This document shows, in pieces, positions 8,316-16,345 of a DNA stretch of 59,032 nucleotides. Numbering within the stretch: position 1 is the stretch's first letter; every line of letters starts with the position of its first letter. The position numbers and the translations under genes were made by a program. The notes beneath the pieces are model-generated. The model was not told the DNA's origin and made no database searches. It worked only from the letters and a program-made list of their open reading frames with translations. The stretch is from Thioalkalivibrio sp. XN8 (GTDB lineage Bacteria > Pseudomonadota > Gammaproteobacteria > Steroidobacterales > XN24): the NCBI RefSeq assembly GCF_011058255.1, contig NZ_JAALFH010000002.1, forward strand, positions 1-59,032, in the 5' to 3' direction.

Positions 8316-9342
8316 AGGTGCGCGGGCGGGTGAAGTGATCGATGGCCGGGACGGCCATGTTCAGCAGCAGCACCGCGAAGGCGACGCCGTCCGGGTAGCC
8401 GCCCCAGCTGCGAATGATGAAAATCAGCGCGCCGATGCCGAAGCCGTAGACCAGCCGCCCGGCCGGGCTGGTGGCGGCGGAGACCGGGTCGGTGGCGATG
8501 AAGAAAGCGCAGAGCAGGGCGGCGCCGCTGAACAGGTGGAAGGTCGGCGGCGGGAAGGTGGCCGGCGCCAGCAGCCAGGCCAGTGTTGCCGGCAGGCACA
8601 GGCCGGCGATCACCGCCAGCGGGATCTGCCAGCGAATGACCCGGCGCCACAGCAGGTAGAGCCCCCCGACGCCGGTCCACAGCGCGATCCACTCCCAGCC
8701 GCGGCCGCCGACCAGGCCGTACAACGGCCCGGCGCGGACCTGTTCCACCGTGGCGGCCAGCGACAGCCGGGTGCGCAGGTCGTCCAGCGGCGTGGCGCCG
8801 CTCAGCGCGTCCCAGGACACGCCGGCCGGCAGCGCCCCGGTCAGGGTGAAGCGGAGTGTCTCCCAGGCGCCCAGCGCGACCGGCGTGATTTCGCCCAGCC
8901 CCGCCTGCGGCCAGGGCCAGCGCGTGAGCTGCTCCGGAAAAGAGATCAGCAGCACCACGTAGCCTGCCATGGCGGGATTGAAAGGGTTGTACCCGAGCCC
9001 GCCGTAGAGCTGCTTGGCGAACAGGATGGCGAAGGCTGCGCCCGTGGCGGTGATCCACCATGGCGTCAGCGGCGGCAGGCAGAATGCCAGCAGCACCGCC
9101 GTCACCACGGCGCTGAGATCGGCCAGGTGGGGGTGCAGCGCGCGATCCCGCAGGCGCAGCGCGCCGGCTTCACAGGCCACGGCCACCAGGGTGGCGACGG
9201 CCATGTTGTAGAGAATCCCCGGCCCGAAGAACCATACCCAGGCGATAGTCGCCGGCACCAGCGCGAGCAGCACCTCCCCCATCACCCGCGTGACGCTGCG
9301 GGCCGGGCGCAGGTGGGGCGGGCGGGTCAGCTCGAACCTCAT
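8299..9342 (-). CDS. rsxD: Rnf/Rsx electron transport complex subunit D
   Basis: A 347-aa polytopic subunit related to NqrB. It opens [17 protein letters not shown], has the conserved GGLGYNPFNPAMAGYV region, and carries a flavinylation motif LSGATPLDDLR whose Thr is the likely FMN attachment site. Hydrophobic segments are spread over the whole length. The ATG at 9342 overlaps the rsxC stop (ATGA). Its place between rsxC and rsxG is the standard operon order. Confidence 0.95.
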   Translation of the reverse strand: MRFELTRPPHLRPARSVTRVMGEVLLALVPATIAWVWFFGPGILYNMAVATLVAVACEAGALRLRDRALHPHLADLSAVVTAVLLAFCLPPLTPWWITATGAAFAILFAKQLYGGLGYNPFNPAMAGYVVLLISFPEQLTRWPWPQAGLGEITPVALGAWETLRFTLTGALPAGVSWDALSGATPLDDLRTRLSLAATVEQVRAGPLYGLVGGRGWEWIALWTGVGGLYLLWRRVIRWQIPLAVIAGLCLPATLAWLLAPATFPPPTFHLFSGAALLCAFFIATDPVSAATSPAGRLVYGFGIGALIFIIRSWGGYPDGVAFAVLLLNMAVPAIDHFTRPRTYGHAG

Positions 9343-10895
9343 TCGTCCTTCCCCGGCGGGCCGCTCGCCCCGGCGTCCCGCCGGGCCTGCACCCGCTCGA
9401 GCGCGGCATCGATCATGGCCTTGCGGGCCTGCTCGTCGCCACGGGCCTCGTCGGCGGCCCTGGCCTTTTCCTCCAGCCGTTGCTTGCGCGCCGCCTGCTC
9501 CGCCTCGAGCCGGTCGCGCCGCGCCTCGAAACGCTCGCGGGCGAGGTCGGATCGCACGCGGTCGTGCTGGCGCGCCCACAGCTCGGTCTTGGCGTAGCGA
9601 AAGTACTGGGTCAGCGGGATCTGGCTGGGGCAGGCGAGATCGCAGCAGCCGCACTCGATGCAGTCGAACAGGTGGTAGTCGTCGAGCGGCTCGAGGTCGT
9701 CGCTGCGCGCATGCCAGTAGAGCTGCTGCGGCAGCAGCTGGGCCGGGCACACCTCGGCGCATTCGCCGCAACGGATGCAGGGCATGACGGGCGCCCGGGG
9801 CCGGATTTCCTCCCGGGAAGCGACCACGATGCAGTTGGTGCCCTTGATCACCGGCAGGCTGTCGTCGGCCAGGGGGAAGCCCATCATGGCGCCGCCCATC
9901 AACAGGTGCGCGGCCTCGCCCGTGTAGCCGCCACAGGCCTGGACCAGCGCGCTGATCGGCGTGCCCAGGCGCACGTCGACATTGCGCGGGCCGGCCACGC
10001 CGTCGCCGGTCACCGTCACGATGCGCGAGATCAGCGGCTCGCCCTGCAGCACCGCCCGGGCCACGGCCGCGGCCGTGCCGACGTTGTGGCACAGGTAGCC
10101 GATGTCCGGCGGCAGGCCGCGGGCGGGGACCTCTTCGCCGGTGAGTACCTTGATGAGCTGGCGCTCGCCGCCCTCGGGGTAGACGGCGGGGACCGAGACC
10201 ACCTCGAGGCGCGGATCGGCGGCCCGGGCGATGGCCAGTTCGAGGGCCTCGAGCGCCAGCGGCTTGTCGTTTTCGATGGCGATCACGCAGCGGGGAATGG
10301 CCAGCGCCTGCAGCAGGATCTGGGCACCGGCCAGCACCTCGGCGGCGCGCTCGCGCAGCAGCAGTTCGTCGCAGCAGATGTAGGGCTCGCATTCGGCGCC
10401 GTTGAGGATCAGCAGCTTCAGTCCCGATCCGGCGCCCAGCTTGACCGCGGTCGGGAAGGCGGCGCCGCCGAGGCCGACCACGCCCGCCGCCCGCACCCGC
10501 GCGCGCAGCTCGGGGCCGGTCAGCGCGGCGTAGTCGGACAGGGGCTCATAGCCCGTCCAGCGCTCGTCGAGCCCGTCGGTCTCGATCACGATGCAGGGCG
10601 CGGCCAGGCCGCTGGGATGCGGCACCGGGTGATTCGCGATCTCCACCACGGTGCCGGAGCTGGAGGCATGGACCTTGGCCCCGACGTAACCGCTCGGACG
10701 GGCGATCGGCTGGCCGCAGAGCACGCGTTCGCCGGGGACCACGATCGGCTCGGCCGGCTGGCCGACGTGCTGCGAGAGCGGTAGCACCAGCTGCGGCGGG
10801 ACCGGGATCGTGCCGATCTGGTCGCCGGTGGCGCGCGCCGTGCGCGCGTCCAGCTTCAGCCCGCCATGGAAGCGCCAGAGCCCCGGCTGCTTCAC
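9339..10895 (-). CDS. rsxC: Rnf/Rsx electron transport complex subunit C
   Basis: Peripheral NADH- and FMN-binding subunit of 518 aa. It has the N-terminal WRFHGGLKL and the NADH/FMN region [16 protein letters not shown] and [15 protein letters not shown]. Two 4Fe-4S motifs follow: [12 protein letters not shown] and [17 protein letters not shown]. The C-terminal ~70 residues are a charged Ala/Arg/Glu helix, shorter than the repeat-rich tail of E. coli RsxC. I chose the GTG at 10895, which overlaps the rsxB stop (GTGA) and begins at the conserved [11 protein letters not shown]. Confidence 0.96.
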   Translation of the reverse strand: MKQPGLWRFHGGLKLDARTARATGDQIGTIPVPPQLVLPLSQHVGQPAEPIVVPGERVLCGQPIARPSGYVGAKVHASSSGTVVEIANHPVPHPSGLAAPCIVIETDGLDERWTGYEPLSDYAALTGPELRARVRAAGVVGLGGAAFPTAVKLGAGSGLKLLILNGAECEPYICCDELLLRERAAEVLAGAQILLQALAIPRCVIAIENDKPLALEALELAIARAADPRLEVVSVPAVYPEGGERQLIKVLTGEEVPARGLPPDIGYLCHNVGTAAAVARAVLQGEPLISRIVTVTGDGVAGPRNVDVRLGTPISALVQACGGYTGEAAHLLMGGAMMGFPLADDSLPVIKGTNCIVVASREEIRPRAPVMPCIRCGECAEVCPAQLLPQQLYWHARSDDLEPLDDYHLFDCIECGCCDLACPSQIPLTQYFRYAKTELWARQHDRVRSDLARERFEARRDRLEAEQAARKQRLEEKARAADEARGDEQARKAMIDAALERVQARRDAGASGPPGKDE

Positions 10896-11446
10896 CGGCG
10901 CTCCGCCGCCAGCGGCTCGGCCGGCCGCGGCCACTTCCAGGTCTTCAGGGTCACCGGCTCTTCGACCATGGCGATGCAGTCCACCGGGCAGGGCGCGACA
11001 CAGAGCTCGCAACCGGTGCACTCGCTGGCGATCACCGTATGCATCTGCTTGCCGGCGCCGAGGATGGCGTCGACCGGGCAGGCCTGGATGCAGAGCGTGC
11101 AGCCGATGCACAGCGGCTCGTCGATGACCGCCACGGTGCGCGGCTTGATCTCGCCGCTCTCCGGGTCCAGCGGCTTCGGGTCGCGCTCGAGCAGGTCGGC
11201 CAGGGCGCGGATGGTGGCCTCGCCGCCCGGAGGGCAGCGGTTGATGTCGGCCGTGCCCGCAGCGATCGCCTCGGCGTAGGGGCGGCAGCCGGCGAAACTG
11301 CACTGGCCGCACTGGGTCTGGGGCAGCAGGGCGTCGATCCGGTCGACCACCGGGTCGCCCTCGGTGCGGAAGCGCACGGCGGCAAAGCCCAGCGCCAGGC
11401 CGAACAGCAGCGCGATACCGGCGATGACGGCGACGGCGGCAATCAT
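10892..11446 (-). CDS. rsxB: Rnf/Rsx ferredoxin subunit B
   Basis: A 184-aa iron-sulfur subunit that links RsxC to the membrane flavins. An N-terminal membrane anchor (2-24) precedes a CGQCSFAGC cluster motif with a distal Cys, then two ferredoxin motifs, [12 protein letters not shown] and [12 protein letters not shown]. It starts 1 bp after the rsxA stop, so the two are co-translated. Confidence 0.97.
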   Translation of the reverse strand: MIAAVAVIAGIALLFGLALGFAAVRFRTEGDPVVDRIDALLPQTQCGQCSFAGCRPYAEAIAAGTADINRCPPGGEATIRALADLLERDPKPLDPESGEIKPRTVAVIDEPLCIGCTLCIQACPVDAILGAGKQMHTVIASECTGCELCVAPCPVDCIAMVEEPVTLKTWKWPRPAEPLAAERR

Positions 11447-11447
11447 G

Positions 11448-12029
11448 TCAGCCCCGCACCAGGCCGGCGAAACCCATGAAGGCCAGCGACATGAGGCCGG
11501 CCGTCACCAGGGCGATGGAGGCGCCGCGGAAGGGCGCCGGCACGTCGGCCGCGGCGATGCGCTCGCGCACGCCGGCGAACAGCACCAGCACCAGGGAGAA
11601 GCCGATGGCGGCACCGAAGCCGTAGACGAAGGACTCGAGGAAACCATGGCTCTCCTGCACGTTCAACAGCGCCACGCCGAGGACGGCGCAGTTGGTGGTG
11701 ATCAGCGGCAGGTAGATCCCGAGCACCTGGTAGAGCAGGGGGCTCGTCTTGTGGACCACCATCTCGGTGAACTGCACCACGCCGGCGATCACCAGGATGA
11801 AAGCGATGGTGCGCAGGTATTCGAGGCCGAGCGGGGCGAGCAGGAACTCCTGCACCAGGTAGCTGCAGACCGACGACAGGGTCAGCACGAAGGTGGTCGC
11901 CAGGGCCATGCCGGCCGCGGTTTCCAGCTTCCTCGACACGCCCATGAAGGGGCACAGGCCGAGGAACTTCACCAGTACGAAGTTGTTTACCAGCACGGTG
12001 GCCACGAGAATGAGAGCCAGCTCTTGCAT
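11448..12029 (-). CDS. rsxA: Rnf/Rsx electron transport complex subunit A
   Basis: A 193-aa membrane subunit, homologous to RsxE but inverted in topology. Conserved motifs are [20 protein letters not shown] (14-33) and [12 protein letters not shown], with the two cluster-binding Cys. It is the first gene of the rsx operon and lies 27 bp after metG on the same strand; that gap shows no clear promoter, so read-through from metG is possible. Confidence 0.97.
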   Translation of the reverse strand: MQELALILVATVLVNNFVLVKFLGLCPFMGVSRKLETAAGMALATTFVLTLSSVCSYLVQEFLLAPLGLEYLRTIAFILVIAGVVQFTEMVVHKTSPLLYQVLGIYLPLITTNCAVLGVALLNVQESHGFLESFVYGFGAAIGFSLVLVLFAGVRERIAAADVPAPFRGASIALVTAGLMSLAFMGFAGLVRG

Positions 12030-12056
12030 TGCCTCAGGTTCCGGGACGAGGTCGCC

Positions 12057-14087
12057 TCAGGTCACCCGCATGCCGGGTTCGGCACCGGCATCGGGCGCCA
12101 GCAGGAAGATGCCGCCGTCGCCGGAGGCTGCCAGCACCATCCCTTCGGACAGGCCGAAGCGCATCTGCCGCGGTTTCAGGTTCGCCACCACGACGGTGAG
12201 CCTGCCGGGAAGGTCTTCGGCGCGATAGGCCGAGCGGATGCCGGAGAAGACCTGGCGCTGGCTGTCGCCGAGGTCCAGCGTGAGCTTCAGCAGCTTGTCG
12301 GCCCCGTCCACGTAGTCGGCCTCGACGATGCGCGCTACCCGCAGGTCCACCTTGAGGAAGTCGTCGATGGCGATCTCGGCCGGGCCTTCCTCTGTGCCGG
12401 CCGGCGCCGCGACGCGAGCCGGCGCGGGCTTTTTCTCGAGGCTGTCGCGCGAGGCGTCCAGCAGGGCCTGCACCGCCTTCGGGTCCACCCGCTGCATCAG
12501 GGCCTCGAACGGCCCGATGGCGTGGTCGAGCAGCGGCCGGCCGGCGTCGTCCCACTGCAGCGGCGGGCAGCGCAGGAAGGCCTCGGCCGCCGCCGCCAGC
12601 CGCGGCAGCACGGGCTTGAGGTAGGTCACCAGGCTGCGGAAACCGTTCAGTCCCTGGGTGCAGGCCGCCTGCACCTCGCGCTCGCGCCCGGCTTCCTTGG
12701 CCATCACCCAGGGCTTTTCCCGGTCGATGTACTGGTTCACCCGGTCGGCCAGGGCCATGACCTGGCGCATCGCCTGGTTGTAGCGGCGCTGCTCGAAATG
12801 CTCGGCGATCTCCGGGCCGGCCGCTGCCAGCGCAGCCTGCAGCTCCGGCTCGGGCAGCTCCGCCGCCAGGCGGCCGTCGGCCACGCGGTGGATGAAGCCG
12901 GCGCAGCGGCTGGCGATGTTGACCAGCTTGCCGACCAGGTCGGAGTTCACCCGCTGGACGAAGTCGTCGAGGTTGAGGTCGATGTCCTCGGGGCCGGGAC
13001 CGAGCTTGGTGGCGTAGTAGTAGCGCAGGGCCTCGGGATCGAGATGCTCCAGCCAGGTGCTGGCGCGAATGAAGGTGCCGCGGGACTTGGACATCTTTTC
13101 GCCGTTCACGGTGAGGAAGCCGTGGGCGAAAACCGCCGACGGCATCCGGAAGCCGGCGCCGTGCAGCACGGCCGGCCAGAAGAGCGAATGGAAGTACACG
13201 ATGTCCTTGCCGATGAAGTGGTACAGCTCCTTGTCGCCGCCCGGCCGCCACCAGGCATCGAAGTCCAGCTCGGGCTGGCGATCGCAAAGATGGCGGAAAC
13301 TGGCGATGTAGCCGATCGGGGCGTCCAGCCAGACGTAGAAATACTTGCCGGGGCGCCCCGGGATCTCGAACCCGAAATACGGCGCGTCGCGGCTGATGTC
13401 CCAGTCCTGCAGCCCCGCCTCGAACCATTCCTCGAGCTTGTTGCGCATGCTGTCGTGCAGGCGCCCCTCCGCCATCCAGGACTTCAGCAGCGGTTCGAAG
13501 TTCCCCAGCTTGAAGAACAGGTGCTCGGATTCCCGCTCCACCGGTCGCGTCCCGGACAGGACCGAGACCGGGTCCACCAGCTCGGATGGCCGGTAGGTGG
13601 CGCCGCAGACCTCGCAGCTGTCGCCGTACTGGTCGGCGGCGCCGCAGCGCGGGCAGGTGCCGCGGACGAAGCGGTCCGGCAGGAACATCTGCTCCTGCTC
13701 GTCGTAGGACTGGCGGATCGCCCGGGTCTCGATGTGGCCGCCGGCCTCGAGCGCGGCGAAGATCTCCTCCACCAGCGCCCGGTTTTCGTCCGAGTGGGTG
13801 CTGTGGTAGTTGTCGAAGCTCACGAGGAAGCCGGCGAAGTCCTCGACCTGGCCGGCGTGGACCTCGCGGATCAGCGCTTCCGGCGTGATCCCGTCCTGGC
13901 GGGCCTTGAGCATGATCGGCGTGCCATGGGCGTCGCTGGCGCAGACGTAGATGCAGCGGTGGCCGCGCAGGCGCTGGAAGCGCACCCAGATGTCGGTCTG
14001 GATGTACTCGACCATGTGGCCGAGGTGCAGCGGCCCGTTGGCGTAGGGCAGGGCGCTGGTGACAAGGATTTCGCGGCTGTCGCTCAT
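12057..14087 (-). CDS. metG: methionyl-tRNA synthetase
   Basis: Class I aminoacyl-tRNA synthetase of 676 aa, the long dimeric form. It has [17 protein letters not shown] with the HIGH signature, a zinc knuckle [18 protein letters not shown] in the connective-peptide region, and the KMSKS loop ([12 protein letters not shown]). The C-terminal ~105 residues form a tRNA-binding (EMAP/OB) domain, [18 protein letters not shown]. On the minus strand just upstream there is a CATAAT -10-like element and a TCCCGC...GCGGGA inverted repeat in the leader (about 14090-14118). Proximity to mrp/apbC is a conserved gammaproteobacterial arrangement. Confidence 0.98.
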   Translation of the reverse strand: MSDSREILVTSALPYANGPLHLGHMVEYIQTDIWVRFQRLRGHRCIYVCASDAHGTPIMLKARQDGITPEALIREVHAGQVEDFAGFLVSFDNYHSTHSDENRALVEEIFAALEAGGHIETRAIRQSYDEQEQMFLPDRFVRGTCPRCGAADQYGDSCEVCGATYRPSELVDPVSVLSGTRPVERESEHLFFKLGNFEPLLKSWMAEGRLHDSMRNKLEEWFEAGLQDWDISRDAPYFGFEIPGRPGKYFYVWLDAPIGYIASFRHLCDRQPELDFDAWWRPGGDKELYHFIGKDIVYFHSLFWPAVLHGAGFRMPSAVFAHGFLTVNGEKMSKSRGTFIRASTWLEHLDPEALRYYYATKLGPGPEDIDLNLDDFVQRVNSDLVGKLVNIASRCAGFIHRVADGRLAAELPEPELQAALAAAGPEIAEHFEQRRYNQAMRQVMALADRVNQYIDREKPWVMAKEAGREREVQAACTQGLNGFRSLVTYLKPVLPRLAAAAEAFLRCPPLQWDDAGRPLLDHAIGPFEALMQRVDPKAVQALLDASRDSLEKKPAPARVAAPAGTEEGPAEIAIDDFLKVDLRVARIVEADYVDGADKLLKLTLDLGDSQRQVFSGIRSAYRAEDLPGRLTVVVANLKPRQMRFGLSEGMVLAASGDGGIFLLAPDAGAEPGMRVT

Positions 14088-14135
14088 GATCGCTTCCCGC
14101 CGAGGTTAAGCGGGAAATTATGCCATATCCGGGGC

Positions 14136-15254
14136 TCAGGCCCCGGGACGCGGCGGCTCGGAATCCTCGACGCGCTTGCGGAAGCGTTCCTTGTTGATGG
14201 CGCGCTCGTACGCTTCGCGGGCGGTGATGAAGCGCCGGTCCATGAGTTCCTGCAGGGCCGCGTCCATGGTGCGCATCCCGACGCCCGCCCCCGACTGCAT
14301 CGCGGTTTCGAGCTGGTCCAGCTTGCCCTGGCGCAACAGGTTGGCGATGGCCGGCGTGTTGATCAGGATCTCCAGCGCGGGAATCCGGCCGTCACCGGTC
14401 TTCAGCCGGCACAACTGCTGGGAGATCACCCCGCGCAGGGAGGTCGAGAGCATGGTCCGGACGTGCGGCTGCTTTTCCGGCGGGAAGGCGTGGACGATCC
14501 GGTCCACCGTGGCCGCCGCCCCGTTGGTGTGCAGGGTGCCCATCACCAGGATGCCCATCTCGGCGGCCGTGATGGCGGTGGCCATGGTCTCCAGGTCGCG
14601 CAGCTCGCCGACCAGCACCACGTCCGGATCCTCGCGCAGCGCCGAGTGCAGGGCTTCGGCGAAGCTGGGGGTGTGGTTGCCGACTTCGCGCTGGCTGACC
14701 AGGCAGCTGATGCGGCTGTGGAGGAACTCGATCGGGTCCTCGATGGTGATGATGTGGCCTTTGCGCGAGCGATTGATCTCGTTGATCATCGCGGCCAGGG
14801 TGGTGGACTTGCCCGAGCCCGTCTTGCCGGTCACCAGGATCATCCCCTGGCGGTGCAGGCACAGGCTGCGCACCACGTCGGGCAGCTTGAGCGACTCCAG
14901 CGACACGGCCTGCGACGGGATGGCGCGCATCACGGCGCCCATGCCGCCGAGATGCCGGAACACGTTGACGCGGAAGCGGGACACACCCTCGATCATGTAG
15001 GCGAAGTCGGCCTGGTCCTCGCGGTCGAAGGTGGCCGCCGCCAGCGGCGTGGCGATCGACTGCAGGTTGGTGGACAGCTCCTGCTCGTCCAGCAGGTCCG
15101 GCTCGAGGGTCTGCAGGTCGCCATGCAGGCGGAAGCGCGGCGGATTGCGGGCGATCAGGTGCAGGTCCGAGCCGCCGCGCTCGACGGTCATCCGCAGCAG
15201 CCGGTCCACCAGGTCGGTGCGTTGGTGCCGGCCGGTCAGCGTCGGGTCGCTCAT
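14136..15254 (-). CDS. PilT/PilU-family twitching motility ATPase (second copy)
   Basis: A 372-aa hexameric ATPase of the type IV pilus retraction family. The N terminus has GGSDLHLIARNPPRFRLHG; the Walker A is VTGKTGSGKSTTLAA, the Asp box ITIEDPIEFLHS, the Walker B DPDVVLVGELRD and the His box GTLHTNGAA. The C-terminal region (GVGMRTMDAALQELMDRR) is PilT-like. It overlaps the upstream paralogue by 4 bp. The usual pilT-pilU neighbours (yggS, proC) are absent, so this may be an accessory pair rather than the main retraction motor. Confidence 0.9.
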   Translation of the reverse strand: MSDPTLTGRHQRTDLVDRLLRMTVERGGSDLHLIARNPPRFRLHGDLQTLEPDLLDEQELSTNLQSIATPLAAATFDREDQADFAYMIEGVSRFRVNVFRHLGGMGAVMRAIPSQAVSLESLKLPDVVRSLCLHRQGMILVTGKTGSGKSTTLAAMINEINRSRKGHIITIEDPIEFLHSRISCLVSQREVGNHTPSFAEALHSALREDPDVVLVGELRDLETMATAITAAEMGILVMGTLHTNGAAATVDRIVHAFPPEKQPHVRTMLSTSLRGVISQQLCRLKTGDGRIPALEILINTPAIANLLRQGKLDQLETAMQSGAGVGMRTMDAALQELMDRRFITAREAYERAINKERFRKRVEDSEPPRPGA

Positions 15255-16309
15255 TCGGCCAGGTCCAGTTTCGGCAGGACGCCGGTGTCGGTGACAAAGC
15301 GCGCGAACTGCTTCTTTTCGGTGGCGAAGCGGTAGGCGTCGTCCGGGTCGATCTCGCGGCGCTGGATCGCCTCCATCAGCGCCTGGTCCATGAGCTGCAT
15401 CCCGACGTCCTTGCCGGTCTGGAGCTGCGAGGGGATCAGGTGCGTCTGGTCGCTCATGATCAGGCGCGAGATGGCCTTGTTGCGGATCATGATCTCGTGG
15501 ACCGCCTTGCGGTCGCGCCCGTCGACCGTCTTCACCAGCACCTGGGTGATCACCGCCACCAGGCTCTGCGACAGGAAGCTCTTGGTCTGTTCCCGCACGT
15601 CGGCGGGCAGGGCGTCGATCACGCGGTCGATGGTCTTGACTGCGCCGGTGGTGTGCAGCGTGCCCAGCACGAGGTGCCCGGTTTCGGCCGCCGTCATGGC
15701 CATGCTGATGGTCGCGGCGTCGCGCATTTCGCCCACCAGGATGACGTCGGGATCCTCGCGCAGCGCCGCCCGCACGCCGTCGGCGAAGCTGCGCAGGTGC
15801 GTGCCGAGCTCACGCTGCACCACCTGGGAGCTCTTGCTCTTGTGCACGAACTCGATCGGGTCTTCCAGGCTGATGATATTCATCTTCCGCGTCGAGTTGA
15901 GGAAGTCGATCATCGCCGCCAGGGTGGTCGACTTGCCGGTGCCGGTGGCGCCGGTCACCAGGACCATGCCCTGGTGGTAATCGCACAGCTGGCGGATGAT
16001 CGGCGGCAGCCCCAGCGACTCGAGCGTCGGCACTTCGGCGGGGATGAAGCGGAATACCGCGCCCGGGCCGGTGTCCTTGCGGAAGAGGTTGACGCGGAAG
16101 CGGCCCCCTTCGGCGCTGACGTAGGAGAAATCGAGGTCGTGGCCGTGGCGGAACACGTCCTTCTGTTTCGGCGTCAGGATCTCGGTGACGTAGCCTTCCA
16201 GCTCGGCGGCCGACAGGTCGCGGAACTTGATGGGCATCAGGTCGCCGCGCAGCCGGAGCATGGGCGGCACGCCCACCGCCAGGTGGATGTCGGAGCAGCC
16301 CTGCGCCAT
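15251..16309 (-). CDS. PilT-family twitching motility ATPase (first copy; probable CTG start upstream)
   Basis: A PilT-type retraction ATPase, 352 aa from the ATG at 16309. It has the Walker A TGATGTGKSTT, Asp box ISLEDPIEFVHK, Walker B DPDVILVGEMRD and His box GTLHTTGAVKTIDR. Family similarity continues upstream of this ATG (ARIDAFLQLA before MAQGCSDIHL), back to a CTG at 16342 that follows the kinase stop by one codon. A GGAG lies 9 nt before that CTG, while the ATG has no Shine-Dalgarno. The true protein is therefore probably 363 aa with a CTG start. It is coupled to the kinase gene upstream and the second PilT-like gene downstream. Confidence 0.9.
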   Translation of the reverse strand: MAQGCSDIHLAVGVPPMLRLRGDLMPIKFRDLSAAELEGYVTEILTPKQKDVFRHGHDLDFSYVSAEGGRFRVNLFRKDTGPGAVFRFIPAEVPTLESLGLPPIIRQLCDYHQGMVLVTGATGTGKSTTLAAMIDFLNSTRKMNIISLEDPIEFVHKSKSSQVVQRELGTHLRSFADGVRAALREDPDVILVGEMRDAATISMAMTAAETGHLVLGTLHTTGAVKTIDRVIDALPADVREQTKSFLSQSLVAVITQVLVKTVDGRDRKAVHEIMIRNKAISRLIMSDQTHLIPSQLQTGKDVGMQLMDQALMEAIQRREIDPDDAYRFATEKKQFARFVTDTGVLPKLDLAE

Positions 16310-16345
16310 GGCGAGCTGCAGGAAGGCGTCGATCCTGGCCAGGGC

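Noticed and set aside
9360-9540. Charged Ala/Arg/Glu-rich C-terminal tail of RsxC as a separate small gene
   Set aside because: It is in frame and continuous with RsxC, whose C-terminal tail is variable in length and of this composition in the family.
14090-14155. Intrinsic terminator at the end of the second PilT-like gene (CCGGGGC...GCCCCGG across the stop)
   Set aside because: The stem is present but no T tract follows on the minus strand, and the region also holds the metG -10-like box, so I do not call a terminator.
11364-15335. A 1323-codon open frame on the plus strand
   Set aside because: It runs antisense to rsxB, rsxA, metG and the second PilT-like gene, all of which have unmistakable family motifs. 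Long antisense frames are expected at this G+C, and its composition (Ala/Gly/Arg/His/Gln-rich, no domain) is that of a shadow frame.
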